Assembly (NCBI RefSeq): GCF_043876835.1
Contig: NZ_JBAWJZ010000001.1
Span: 62,001-126,000, forward strand
Source of the DNA: Yeosuana sp043876835
Lineage (GTDB): Bacteria; Bacteroidota; Bacteroidia; Flavobacteriales; Flavobacteriaceae
DNA length: 64,000 nt
Direction of reading: 5' to 3'
Under the pieces are notes generated by a model, which was given only the letters and a program-made list of their open reading frames with translations, ran no database searches and had not been told where the DNA came from. Shown in pieces: positions 26,304 to 35,547 of this stretch. Made by a program: the position numbers and the translations under genes. The first letter of the stretch is position 1. Every line of letters begins with the position of its first letter.

Positions 26304-26846
26304 TTACATAATTCCATCAACAATGCCATAAGCAACAGATTCTTCTGCACCCATCCAATGGTCGCGGTTAAAATCTTTCATTACTTTATCAAATGTCTGA
26401 CCACAGTTTTCAGCCAATATTTTAGCGCTTAACTCTTTGGTTAATATAATTTCTTTAGCTGTAATTTCAATATCACTGGCCTGACCACGAGCACCTCCAC
26501 TAGGTTGATGAATCATAACTCTGGCATGAGGTTGAATGAATCTTTTCCCTTTTTCTCCAGCAGAAAGTATGATAGACCCCATAGAAGCAGCAAAACCTGT
26601 ACATATTGTAGAGACATGGCTGTTTAATGACTTGATACAATCATAAATGGCAAATCCTGAAGTTACATAACCACCAGGGCTGTTTATGTATAATTGGATG
26701 TCGTTTGTGCCTAATGAATCTAAATACAGAAGTCTATCTATAACATGTTTTGCAGATTTATCATCAACTTGACCCCAAAGAAATACTTTACGTTGTTCTA
26801 TAAATTTGGCATCAATAGCATCTTGAATTTTTATTTTATTACTCAT
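26304..26846 (-). CDS. clpP: ClpP-family serine protease (short paralogue)
   Basis: 180 aa, shorter than a typical ClpP (about 195-220). The triad is present: S88 in GFAASMGS, H113 in MIHQPSGG and D162 in FNRDHWMG, with the INSPGG handle (55-60). The N-terminus lacks the usual axial-loop IPMVVEQT-type sequence and starts with DAIDAKFIEQRKVFLWGQVDD. No clpX is adjacent. It is likely a second ClpP-like protease of the genome rather than the primary one. Confidence 0.85.
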   Translation of the reverse strand: MSNKIKIQDAIDAKFIEQRKVFLWGQVDDKSAKHVIDRLLYLDSLGTNDIQLYINSPGGYVTSGFAIYDCIKSLNSHVSTICTGFAASMGSIILSAGEKGKRFIQPHARVMIHQPSGGARGQASDIEITAKEIILTKELSAKILAENCGQTFDKVMKDFNRDHWMGAEESVAYGIVDGIM

Positions 26847-26871
26847 TCTATTTAATTTTTAACTAAAATAA

Positions 26872-26902
26872 AAAAAGGTTTACCATTACAGCAAACCTTT
26901 TT
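26872..26902 (-). terminator. Intrinsic terminator of trxA
   Basis: A 10-bp stem (AAAAAGGTTT at 26872-26881 with AAACCTTTTT at 26893-26902) around an 11-nt loop, with flanking A/T runs. It lies between trxA and clpP, so clpP needs its own start of transcription. Confidence 0.75.
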
Positions 26903-26923
26903 GTTTTCTTTTTCATTTACTTT

Positions 26924-27241
26924 TTATAAAAGCGCATCAATTGCTTCTGTATAAGCATTTTTAGGTGCTACACCAACTTGACGACCTACTACTTCACCAT
27001 TTTGAAAAACTAAAACAGTAGGTATGTTACGTACACCATATTTTGCAGCAAATTCTTGATTTGCATCAACATCTACCTTACCAACTATAGCTTTTCCAGC
27101 GTATTCTTCACTTATTTGTTCAATGATAGGTCCTACCATTCTACAAGGTCCGCACCAAGCTGCCCAAAAATCAACCATTACAGGTTTATCACTTTTTAAA
27201 ACAGTTTCTTCAAAAGATGCATCTGTTATTTCTAATGCCAT
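26924..27241 (-). CDS. trxA: Thioredoxin
   Basis: 105 aa, canonical size. The active site is WAAWCGPCRM with C30 and C33. The cis-Pro is in RNIPTVLVFQNGEVV. It is the general cytosolic disulfide reductase, recycled by thioredoxin reductase. It is a single-gene unit with a recognisable promoter upstream and a hairpin terminator. Confidence 0.95.
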   Translation of the reverse strand: MALEITDASFEETVLKSDKPVMVDFWAAWCGPCRMVGPIIEQISEEYAGKAIVGKVDVDANQEFAAKYGVRNIPTVLVFQNGEVVGRQVGVAPKNAYTEAIDALL

Positions 27242-27280
27242 AATATTTAATTTAATTGTGTTTTACTTCTAGATATTATG

Positions 27281-27314
27281 CAAAATTAGTCAAAAAATTC
27301 TCTAAAGCTTACAA
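27281..27314 (-). promoter_or_regulatory. Probable trxA promoter (Bacteroidetes type)
   Basis: On the minus strand, -7 box TAATTTTG (27288-27281) is preceded at 23 nt by TTG (27314-27312). The box matches TAnnTTTG fully. The spacing is at the long end of the accepted range. Confidence 0.5.
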
Positions 27315-27378
27315 GCTTGCAATTTGTTTTACTTATAATCTTATTGTTTGATTTTATTATTGATTAATAAATAATGGA

Positions 27379-27410
27379 AAAGAGCTATCATTGGGATGTG
27401 ATAGCTCTTT
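27379..27410 (-). terminator. Hairpin terminator downstream of the lipoprotein gene
   Basis: A perfect 12-bp stem (AAAGAGCTATCA / TGATAGCTCTTT) with an 8-nt loop, 22 bp past the stop of the minus-strand lipoprotein gene. Confidence 0.8.
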
Positions 27411-27431
27411 AAAAAGACATGGGGCTATTTA

Positions 27432-28298
27432 TTAGTGATGTCTTTTTCTTCCTAATTCAATTTCTGTAACTGTTCCATCTGGAGCAGTTTTGGTTGCAAT
27501 ATTATCACACGTACCATCCCCATAATCTAAAGTAGTAGTTCCTTCAACTGTAGTATATTCTTTAACTCCAGAAGCTATATATAAACATTCTGCTAGTTTA
27601 ACTAGTGGTGTTGTGATTTCAACACTAAAAGTAGCGCCACTTGCATCTGTATAAACGAAAGAGCCCGAAATAGTTTTTTCATCATCATAACAAGAATCTG
27701 TGTCTCCTCCCGTTGTTATTTCAACGGTTCTTGTACCAACCTTTGAAAAAGTGCCTTCATCGGTTTCAACAGTAATATCAACAGTACCTGTCATTTCAGG
27801 GTTTCCATTTTCATTACTTGAAGTAAATACATAGGTTTTTGTACCATTTATGATGTAACCATTAATACTTAAATTATCAACAGTAATGGTTCTTTCTGCA
27901 TTCGTATCTGTAAGCGACCAAACTTTAGTAATAGTTCCTGTAATGACATTTCCATCGTTATCCAAGCAATCTCCTGTAAAAGTAATTGTGGCTGTAATTG
28001 TGTTTCCATCTACTGAAACTGCTATGTCTGCACAGTCTCCAAAAAATCCAGAGTGTCCGTATTTACTGGCGGTTTCACTTTTTGAAGTAGCATCTTTACC
28101 AGTTACAGATGTTGTCATATCAACTCCAAAAGAGCTTTCTGAGTATATAGAAATATCATCTAAAACACTTTCTGACTCTTCAATAACGGCTTCAGCAGAA
28201 ACAGCTGCTTCACTTGTAATTGGTTCTGATACAGTATCGTTTTGGCAAGAAATAAAACCAAAAGCAACTAAAAACAATAAAATTTTAAAACTTTTCAT
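27432..28298 (-). CDS. Secreted lipoprotein of unknown function
   Basis: 288 aa from the ATG at 28298. This gives a proper lipoprotein signal, MKSFKILLFLVAFGFISC, with lipidated Cys. A longer in-frame start at 28331 would put 11 charged residues ahead of the signal and is rejected. After an acidic, Ser/Glu-rich linker the mature protein is Thr-rich beta structure with repeated G(T)ITKVWSL and TGTVDITVETDEG-like strands. No family is recognised. It is a monocistronic surface or periplasmic lipoprotein. Confidence 0.65.
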   Translation of the reverse strand: MKSFKILLFLVAFGFISCQNDTVSEPITSEAAVSAEAVIEESESVLDDISIYSESSFGVDMTTSVTGKDATSKSETASKYGHSGFFGDCADIAVSVDGNTITATITFTGDCLDNDGNVITGTITKVWSLTDTNAERTITVDNLSINGYIINGTKTYVFTSSNENGNPEMTGTVDITVETDEGTFSKVGTRTVEITTGGDTDSCYDDEKTISGSFVYTDASGATFSVEITTPLVKLAECLYIASGVKEYTTVEGTTTLDYGDGTCDNIATKTAPDGTVTEIELGRKRHH

Positions 28299-28373
28299 GA
28301 TATGGGATTTTGTAATATGTTGTTTATACATATAACATTTAAATGATAAAATCTCCTACCTAAAAAAGTAAAA

Positions 28374-31300
28374 TTAATTCAACTTATAGTAAACTTCTTG
28401 ATTTTCAAGTTCTCCTAATAGCTCTTGAGATATTTTTATTTTTTTCTTTCTACTTGGCATATTAAGCTTAATACTTTCTTCATTATCATAAACAACAAAA
28501 TTAAGTATTTGACTACCAGGATGCATATTTATTAATTCATTTAGAGCACTAATTTTATCTTTTTGAATATCCTTAATATTAAGTTGTATTGATAATTTTT
28601 TAGCATAACTATCCATGACATCATGCAGCAACTGGAAATTATTAAACTGCAATCGAGGATCGCTTTTCTTATCGGTTTCTTTATTAACCCAACCTTCTCT
28701 CACAAAGGCTTTAATAAACACAAAACTATTTTTTAATAAAAAATGCCTGAACTTAAGATACTCTTCACCAAAAATGCGAAACTCAAAACTATCAGTATAA
28801 TCTTCAACAGTAAATATGGCCCATCCTTTTCCTTGTTTTGTAACACGATGTTGCACATCTGTAACTACACCTCCAAAGGTGAGTTCTTTATTTACACAAG
28901 CTTCTAAATCTTTAAACATTGCCAGACTTGAGTTACAAAAGGTATTCATTTCCGTTTTAAAATCATCTAATGGATGTCCTGAAATATAAATGCCTACCAC
29001 TTCTTTTTCTCTTGCTAATTTCTCCATGGTTCCCCATGTTTCACATGGTGGCACTTGTGGTTCTGCTATTTGTATATCACTGGCATCTCCAAACAAACTC
29101 ACCTGCGCAGAATTTTCGTTTTCCTGATGTTTACTACCATATCGAATAGCTTTTTCCAAAAAAGTGATTCCGTCACCTTCATCTTGAAAATATTGAGCTC
29201 TGTGAGTTTCAGTAAAGCAATCAAAACCTCCAGCTAAAGCCAAATTTTCAAAAGCTTTTTTATTAGCTGCTCGTAAATCTATACGTTTTGCTAAGTCAAA
29301 AATGGATTTATAATGACCGTTTTCCTTTCTGTTATCTACTATGGTTCTAACTGCTCCATGACCAACACCTTTTACAGCACCCATACCAAACCGCACGGCA
29401 TTGTTTTTGTTTACTGAAAATTTATAATATGATTCATTAACATCTGGCCCAAGTACATTTAATTTCATTCGCTTACATTCTTCCATAAAAAACGTAACCT
29501 GTTTGATATCATTCATGTTGTTTGAAAGCACCGCAGCCATATACTCTGCAGGATAATGTGCTTTTAAATACGCCGTTTGATATGCTATCCAAGCGTAACA
29601 AGTGGAATGCGACTTATTAAAAGCATAACTTGCAAAGGCTTCCCAGTCTTTCCAAATTTTTTCTAATTTATCTTTATCATGACCTTTAGCTCCTGCTTGT
29701 TCAATGAATTTTGGTTTCATTTTATCAAGAACTGCTATTTGCTTTTTTCCCATGGCTTTTCTCAAAACATCGGCTTCACCTTTTGTGAAATCTGCTAATT
29801 TTTGAGAAAGGAGCATTACCTGTTCCTGATATACTGTGATGCCATAGGTTTCTTTTAAGTATTCTTCCATGGCCGGAAGATCATAATCAATGGTTTCCTC
29901 ACCATGTTTACGCTTAACAAAACTTGGTATGTATTCCATTGGTCCCGGACGATATAATGCGTTCATTGCAATTAGGTCATCAAAAACCGTTGGTTTTAAA
30001 TCTTTTAAATGTTTTTGCATTCCGGGAGATTCATATTGAAATACTCCTACTGTTTCCCCTTTTTGGAATAATTCATACGTTTTCTCATCATCTAAAGGAA
30101 AATTATCTGGGTCTAATAGTATGCCATGCTTTGCTTTTACAATTTTTACCGTATCCTTAATTAAGGTTAAAGTTTTTAATCCTAAAAAGTCCATTTTAAG
30201 TAATCCGGCCTCTTCAACCACAGAGTTGTCAAACTGAGTGACATACAAATCTGAATCTTTTGCTGTAGCTACTGGCACAAAATCGGTAATATCGCTTGGC
30301 GTGATAATAACTCCACAAGCATGAATACCCGTATTTCTTAATGATCCTTCTAATGTTTTGGCTAAGTTTATAGTTTCAGCTTCTAAATCTTCTCCTTCAG
30401 AAATATTTAATAGTTGATTAACTTTCTCTAAATCTTCAGCCCTGAACGTGCTGTTTAATTCCTTTTCGCTTAAACCAAAAATCCTGTTCAGTTTAGACAT
30501 GGTTGGAATTAGCTTCGCAATTCTATCGGCATCAAACAAAGGCAAATCTAAAACCCTAGCTGTATCTCTGATAGAGGATTTAGCAGCCATAGTACCATAA
30601 GTAATAATTTGTGCAACCTGATTGCTACCATATTTTTTAATCACATATTCCATAACCCGCCCACGACCTTCGTCATCAAAATCGATATCAATATCGGGCA
30701 TACTAATACGGTCTGGATTTAAAAATCTCTCAAAAAGCAAGTCGTACTTTAAAGGATCAATATTGGTTATCCAAAGACAATATGCCACTACCGAACCTGC
30801 TGCTGAACCACGACCCGGACCAACAGACACATCCATATTTCTGGCTTCTCGAATAAAATCTTCAACAATTAAAAAATATCCCGGATAGCCTGTTTTTTCA
30901 ATAACTTCTAACTCAAAGTCTAAACGTTCTTTTATCTCAGATGTTAAATCGGCATAACGTTTTTCTGCTCCTTTATATGTTAAATGACGTAAATAGGCAT
31001 TTTCCCCACGTTTTCCTCCATCAACTTTATCTTCTTCATTTACAAATTCTTTAGGAATATCGAATTTAGGAAGCAAGACTTCACGTGATAATTGATAATC
31101 CTCAATTTTATCTACTACTTCTTGAATATTTGAAATGGCTTGAGGCAAATCCTTAAACAAGCTTTTCATGGCGTCAGAAGACTTGAAAAAGTACTCTTTA
31201 TTTGGCATGCCATAACGATAACCACGTCCTCTTCCTATAGGTGTCGCCTGTTTTTCGCCATCTTTAACACACAATAAAATATCATGTGCATTGGCATCTT

Positions 31301-32759
31301 CTTGCTCCGCATAATAGGTATTATTTGTAGCAACGATTTTAATATTATGTTGTTCTGCCAACTTAATTAAGGTTGGGTTTACGCGTTTTTCATCTTCTTG
31401 ATTATGACGCATAATTTCAACATATAAATCATCCTTAAATTGTTCTTTCCACCATAACAAAGCTTCTTCAGCTTGATTTTCTCCAATATTTAAAACCTTA
31501 CTAGGCACTTCTCCATATAAATTACCCGTAAGTACAATTAAATCATCTTTATACCTTTCAATTAATTTTCTGTCAATTCTTGGTACATAATAAAACCCAT
31601 CGGTATAAGCTATTGAAGATAATTTTGCCAAATTATGATACCCTTTTTTGTTTTTTGCAAGCAGCACGATTTGATAGCCATTATCTTTTCTAGATTTATC
31701 TAAATGATTCTCGCAAACAAAAAACTCACAGCCTAAAATGGGTTTAATTTCATTTAAAGTTGGCAATTCTCCCTTCGCTATGGCTTCTTCATTTTTTGTT
31801 TTTACCACTTTATTATGAAAAGATACTTCTTTCACAAAGTGAAAAGCACCCATCATATTTCCATGATCTGTTAATGCTACAGCAGGCATATTATATTTTG
31901 CTGCAGAAGCCACTAATTTTTTAATGCTTATTGTGGATTGTAAAATGGAAAATTGTGAGTGATTATGTAAATGAACAAAATCGACATCGGCTAATTCTGC
32001 TATGTTTTCTTTAATCTCTTGTGATGAGATTGTTGTTGAAACCGCTTTTTTTATTTGTTCGCGAATTTTCGCACTTTCATTTTTCAGGTTGATGTGTTTT
32101 AAACCTAAAAGTTGAATTTCTGTTGGATTGGAAGTGTTGAATTCTTTAAAATAATCTTGCTCAACATCTAATTGCTCTTTTGTAAATTCATTCAAACGAA
32201 TCAATTCAAAAAAGCAACGTGTTGTTGCTTCTACATCGGCAGTAGCATTATGAGCTTCTACAAAACGTTCCTCGAACAAAAATTCATGCAATTCAGATAA
32301 TGTAGGTAGCTTAAATTTACCATAACGCCCACCAGGTATTTGACATAAAGCAGCAGTATGTTCTGTACAAGTGTCTAATACAGGTAATTCTTGCAACACA
32401 TTATCTAATCCTTCTCTAAAAAACTCAGCGCCCATAATGTTTAAGTCAAACTTCACGTTTTGACCAACAATAAACTTTGTTTTATTTAAAGTTTCTTTAA
32501 ATTTTTGTAAAACCTCAATTAATGAAATACCCTGTTTTTGAGCCAACTCTGTTGAAATACCATGGATTTTCTCTGCATCATAAGGAATATTAAAGCCATC
32601 TGGTTTAACCAAATAATCTTGATGTTCTATACAATTACCATAAGCATCATGTAATTGCCATGCTATTTGTATGCATCTAGGCCAGTTATTGGTATCACTA
32701 ATGGGGGCATCCCAACGTTTAGGCAAACCTGTGGTTTCGGTATCAAAAATTAAATACAT
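28374..32759 (-). CDS. dnaE: DNA polymerase III alpha subunit fused to DnaQ-type exonuclease
   Basis: 1461 aa. An N-terminal DEDD 3'-5' exonuclease domain (residues 1 to about 185) starts MYLIFDTETTGLP, with the DTET motif and a later HNATADVEAT segment. A PHP domain begins with FVHLHNHSQFS (about 264). The polymerase core has the catalytic PDIDIDFDD (about 687-695), the GPGRGSAAGS loop and the YAFNKSHS region. An OB-fold and C-terminal region end the chain. The fused proofreading domain is a Bacteroidetes-type arrangement; in E. coli it is a separate DnaQ subunit. It is the replicative polymerase, alone on its strand, divergent from the cytochrome locus. Confidence 0.96.
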   Translation of the reverse strand: MYLIFDTETTGLPKRWDAPISDTNNWPRCIQIAWQLHDAYGNCIEHQDYLVKPDGFNIPYDAEKIHGISTELAQKQGISLIEVLQKFKETLNKTKFIVGQNVKFDLNIMGAEFFREGLDNVLQELPVLDTCTEHTAALCQIPGGRYGKFKLPTLSELHEFLFEERFVEAHNATADVEATTRCFFELIRLNEFTKEQLDVEQDYFKEFNTSNPTEIQLLGLKHINLKNESAKIREQIKKAVSTTISSQEIKENIAELADVDFVHLHNHSQFSILQSTISIKKLVASAAKYNMPAVALTDHGNMMGAFHFVKEVSFHNKVVKTKNEEAIAKGELPTLNEIKPILGCEFFVCENHLDKSRKDNGYQIVLLAKNKKGYHNLAKLSSIAYTDGFYYVPRIDRKLIERYKDDLIVLTGNLYGEVPSKVLNIGENQAEEALLWWKEQFKDDLYVEIMRHNQEDEKRVNPTLIKLAEQHNIKIVATNNTYYAEQEDANAHDILLCVKDGEKQATPIGRGRGYRYGMPNKEYFFKSSDAMKSLFKDLPQAISNIQEVVDKIEDYQLSREVLLPKFDIPKEFVNEEDKVDGGKRGENAYLRHLTYKGAEKRYADLTSEIKERLDFELEVIEKTGYPGYFLIVEDFIREARNMDVSVGPGRGSAAGSVVAYCLWITNIDPLKYDLLFERFLNPDRISMPDIDIDFDDEGRGRVMEYVIKKYGSNQVAQIITYGTMAAKSSIRDTARVLDLPLFDADRIAKLIPTMSKLNRIFGLSEKELNSTFRAEDLEKVNQLLNISEGEDLEAETINLAKTLEGSLRNTGIHACGVIITPSDITDFVPVATAKDSDLYVTQFDNSVVEEAGLLKMDFLGLKTLTLIKDTVKIVKAKHGILLDPDNFPLDDEKTYELFQKGETVGVFQYESPGMQKHLKDLKPTVFDDLIAMNALYRPGPMEYIPSFVKRKHGEETIDYDLPAMEEYLKETYGITVYQEQVMLLSQKLADFTKGEADVLRKAMGKKQIAVLDKMKPKFIEQAGAKGHDKDKLEKIWKDWEAFASYAFNKSHSTCYAWIAYQTAYLKAHYPAEYMAAVLSNNMNDIKQVTFFMEECKRMKLNVLGPDVNESYYKFSVNKNNAVRFGMGAVKGVGHGAVRTIVDNRKENGHYKSIFDLAKRIDLRAANKKAFENLALAGGFDCFTETHRAQYFQDEGDGITFLEKAIRYGSKHQENENSAQVSLFGDASDIQIAEPQVPPCETWGTMEKLAREKEVVGIYISGHPLDDFKTEMNTFCNSSLAMFKDLEACVNKELTFGGVVTDVQHRVTKQGKGWAIFTVEDYTDSFEFRIFGEEYLKFRHFLLKNSFVFIKAFVREGWVNKETDKKSDPRLQFNNFQLLHDVMDSYAKKLSIQLNIKDIQKDKISALNELINMHPGSQILNFVVYDNEESIKLNMPSRKKKIKISQELLGELENQEVYYKLN

Positions 32760-32897
32760 AAATTTATTCTTAGCTCAAAATAGGATTGATAAAATTACTA
32801 ATTATAAGCATTTAATTTTTTTAAATTTATCATCATTTATAAACAAAAAGTTCTTTAAAAATTGCTCTTTTTAAGTTTTTTTAAAATAAATTCATAT

Positions 32898-32941
32898 ATG
32901 ACAAAAATCATATTTTGAGTAACATATGTTACATAATTTTA
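32898..32941 (+). promoter_or_regulatory. FNR-like activator box plus -7 box of the hexaheme operon
   Basis: The palindrome ATGAC-AAAA-ATCAT (32898-32911; one arm mismatch) is centred 33 bp upstream of the centre of TAATTTTA (32934-32941, a TAnnTTTG variant). This is the same geometry as four other promoters in the window and corresponds to about -41 from transcription start. Confidence 0.7.
32919..32932. promoter_or_regulatory. GTAAC-N4-GTTAC palindrome
   Basis: A perfect palindrome GTAACATATGTTAC, identical to the one at 46188-46201. Here it lies between the ATGAC box and the -7 box, centred about -20, where a bound protein would block RNA polymerase. It probably marks a second CRP/FNR-family regulator acting as repressor at this promoter. 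Confidence 0.65.
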
Positions 32942-32978
32942 CACCAAGATTTTAAATAAAATATCAAATACAGTTATT

Positions 32979-34139
32979 ATGAAAAATTTCAAATTAATAA
33001 TAAACTTGGTCATAGTAGCATCAAGTTTTATGTTTTTCCAATGTACCAGTGAGTATACTCCAATCGCAGGAGCAGACGGAAAAGATGGTGTTGACGGTGT
33101 AGACGGCGTTGATGGTTCTGATGCCAATGCCGCTCTTTGTATTTCATGTCACTCATCAACTCATCGTGACCCTATTATTAACGCTTATGCAACTTCTGGA
33201 CACGCTACTGGAACTTCTTGGGCAAGAGGAACAAGTGCTGATTGCGCACAATGTCACAACAATGAAGGTCACATAGATTATTTGTCTGGTAATTTTTATC
33301 AAACAATCACAGACCCTTCAAGTCCTGATTTTGGTGATTTAATTCTAGACATTAACGGAGATCCTATTCCAATGCCAAATCCAAACGGGTATTTAGTTTC
33401 AAACCCAATTAATTGTACTGGATGTCATGATGCACACAGATCATTTGATTTTGAAAATGATGGAAATGATTATGCATTAAGAAACATCGATCCTGTTAAA
33501 TTAGTTATTGACCCAACAGTATCTGTTGACTTAGCTAACGCAAATGATCCTTTAGGCTTAAGTAATGCTTGTGTGACTTGTCACCAACCTAGACCTAGTT
33601 ATCCTGTTCCAACAGGTACTGAAGATGTAACTATAACAAGTTACAGATATGGACCTCACCATGGCCCACAATCTACCTTATTTGAAGGTATTATGGGCGC
33701 TAACATTGCAGGATCAACAGCTTATCCTGGAATTGGAGCTAATGGCGATTCAGGTCACAGAAAAGGTGCATCTTGTGTTGCTTGTCATATGGGAGAATCT
33801 ACAGTTGCTACAGAAGGTGGACATACTTGGGCACCAAATGAAGAAGCATGTATTACTTGCCATACAAATGGCGCTCCTACAGAAGTAACCGGATTTACTA
33901 CAGATTTTACAGCTTTACATAATTTATTGGTTGCCAAAGGATATATAGATGAAAGTGGATATATTTTAGGAGCAAGTGGAGCTCGTGCTAGCACTTCAAA
34001 TCCTGGTGTTTATTCTGTAAAAGATGCACAAGTTATTTGGAACTATAAAACTTTAGAAGAAGATAAAAGTAATGGTGTGCATAACCCAAAATATGCAACT
34101 GCTTTACTTAAAAATTCACTTGAATACTTACAAAATTAA
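32979..34139 (+). CDS. Hexaheme c-type cytochrome lipoprotein
   Basis: 386 aa. A lipoprotein signal with C22 (FFQC) is followed by a short collagen-like GADGKDGVDGVDG spacer (31-47). Six CxxCH heme motifs follow: CISCH (54-58), CAQCH, CTGCH, CVTCH, CVACH and CITCH. Extra His residues between them can serve as distal ligands. The lipid anchor and extended spacer suggest the heme domain is held away from the membrane, perhaps at the outer membrane. It is the first gene of the redox locus. It is preceded by its own regulated promoter and followed by a monoheme lipoprotein and a beta-barrel gene. Confidence 0.85.
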   Translation: MKNFKLIINLVIVASSFMFFQCTSEYTPIAGADGKDGVDGVDGVDGSDANAALCISCHSSTHRDPIINAYATSGHATGTSWARGTSADCAQCHNNEGHIDYLSGNFYQTITDPSSPDFGDLILDINGDPIPMPNPNGYLVSNPINCTGCHDAHRSFDFENDGNDYALRNIDPVKLVIDPTVSVDLANANDPLGLSNACVTCHQPRPSYPVPTGTEDVTITSYRYGPHHGPQSTLFEGIMGANIAGSTAYPGIGANGDSGHRKGASCVACHMGESTVATEGGHTWAPNEEACITCHTNGAPTEVTGFTTDFTALHNLLVAKGYIDESGYILGASGARASTSNPGVYSVKDAQVIWNYKTLEEDKSNGVHNPKYATALLKNSLEYLQN

Positions 34140-34153
34140 TAGCTAGATATTTT

Positions 34154-34188
34154 AAAATAGCTCAGGAGGTAAAACTTCTGGGCTATTT
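34154..34188 (+). terminator. Weak hairpin after the hexaheme gene
   Basis: AAATAGC pairs with GCTATTT, extended by TCAG with CTGG (one G-T pair), followed by TTTAAAATC. It may act as a partial terminator that leaves read-through into the downstream genes. Confidence 0.4.
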
Positions 34189-34273
34189 AAAATCAAATCC
34201 TAGTATATTAAATAGCTAACAAAATTTCTATTAGAAATTTAAAGTTAAAAGTTCAAAATTAAAATAAAACAAA

Positions 34274-34642
34274 ATGAAAAAACTATTAAAAATAGTTCTC
34301 GTTAGCAGTATAACTTTGTTGTTTTTTTCATGTTATTACGATGAATTTCCTGAAGAAGTTGAAGTAGTGATTCCACCAGATACCGTTATTTCTTTTGCAG
34401 ATGACATTACACCAATATTTGTTACTTACAATTGTACTCAATGCCACAACACTGGCGGACAAAGTCCAAATTTAACTGCAGGTAGTGAATATGCCGCACT
34501 GGTTCCAGCTTATGTATCAGCAGGCAATTCTAGCGGTAGTAGATTATACACTCAATTAGCAGTTAATGGACACAGAAATGTTGATGCAAATTCTCTTGCA
34601 TTAATTAAAAAGTGGATTGATGACGGTGCAGAAAACAACTAA
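34274..34642 (+). CDS. Monoheme cytochrome-type lipoprotein
   Basis: 122 aa. The lipobox ends at C20 (LFFSC). An acidic linker is followed by a small cytochrome c domain with one heme motif CTQCH (C54-H58) and a C-terminal LIKKWIDDGAENN helix. This is the same class as the heme lipoproteins at 18153 and 53071, and a likely periplasmic shuttle. The barrel gene starts 17 bp later. Confidence 0.8.
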   Translation: MKKLLKIVLVSSITLLFFSCYYDEFPEEVEVVIPPDTVISFADDITPIFVTYNCTQCHNTGGQSPNLTAGSEYAALVPAYVSAGNSSGSRLYTQLAVNGHRNVDANSLALIKKWIDDGAENN

Positions 34643-34658
34643 TTTAAAGACGTTACAA

Positions 34659-35528
34659 ATGAAAAATTATAAAATATTACTGTTTACTTTCTTAATTGTT
34701 CCAATAATTGGTTTTTCACAAAAAACTAAGGATTCAATTGTAGATAAACCGGAACGTCCTGCGTTTGAAAGTTCAAGCCTTGTTGACAATCAAACTAACG
34801 TGTTATTTAATAAAAACACCTTAGAAGTTATGATGCAACATAGATTTGGTTTAATAGATGAAGAAAATTCATTAGCTGGTATTTATGGAGCAAATTCAAA
34901 CATTAGAATTGCATTATCATACTCAATTTTAGATTGGGTAACTGTAGGTTATGGAATTACTAAAAAGAATAGAATTAGCGATTTCAACTTAAAAGTTGGT
35001 CTTTTAAATCAAACCCGTTCAGGGCGCATTCCTTTAAGTGTTACTTATTTTGGAAACGTAGGAATAGATGGTCGTTCGGGAGAAGCCAATGATGGCGTTT
35101 TTCTAACAAAACAAGATAGATATTCTTATTTCCACCAATTAATCATTGCTAAAAGATTCAGTCCTAACTTTTCTTTTCAAATAGCACCAAGTTTAGCTCA
35201 CTACAATGCTGTAGATTATGGAACTGAAAATGATCGTATTTCAATAGCTTTTGGGGGACGATATAAAATAAGTCCACAAACTTCAATTATATTAGATTAT
35301 AGTCAGCCAATAACTAGCTTTGAAGATGATCCTACTACAGGACTTAGTTATGACAATCCTGGAATTAGTATAGGTGCAGAGTTTTCAACATCTGCCCATG
35401 CGTTCCAAATTTTCTTAACAAACTACAATGGAATCGTTCCACAAATGAATGCCATGAAGAATACCAATGATTTTTTTCATAAAGGAATGTTAATTGGATT
35501 CAACATAACAAGAAGATATAATTTCTAA
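34659..35528 (+). CDS. DUF5777-like outer-membrane beta-barrel protein
   Basis: 289 aa from the ATG at 34659, which starts a clean signal peptide (MKNYKILLFTFLIVPIIGFSQ). An upstream in-frame ATG at 34617 overlaps the previous gene and is rejected. The mature protein is a run of amphipathic strands (VMMQHRFGLIDEEN, ALSYSILDWVTVGYG and so on) ending ITRRYNF with a terminal aromatic. This fits DUF5777-type barrels, which often sit beside multiheme cytochromes in Bacteroidetes. The inferred role is an outer-membrane partner of the hexaheme lipoprotein. An electron conduit or a porin are both possible. Confidence 0.7.
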   Translation: MKNYKILLFTFLIVPIIGFSQKTKDSIVDKPERPAFESSSLVDNQTNVLFNKNTLEVMMQHRFGLIDEENSLAGIYGANSNIRIALSYSILDWVTVGYGITKKNRISDFNLKVGLLNQTRSGRIPLSVTYFGNVGIDGRSGEANDGVFLTKQDRYSYFHQLIIAKRFSPNFSFQIAPSLAHYNAVDYGTENDRISIAFGGRYKISPQTSIILDYSQPITSFEDDPTTGLSYDNPGISIGAEFSTSAHAFQIFLTNYNGIVPQMNAMKNTNDFFHKGMLIGFNITRRYNF

Positions 35529-35547
35529 CCTAATAAATAATAAATTC

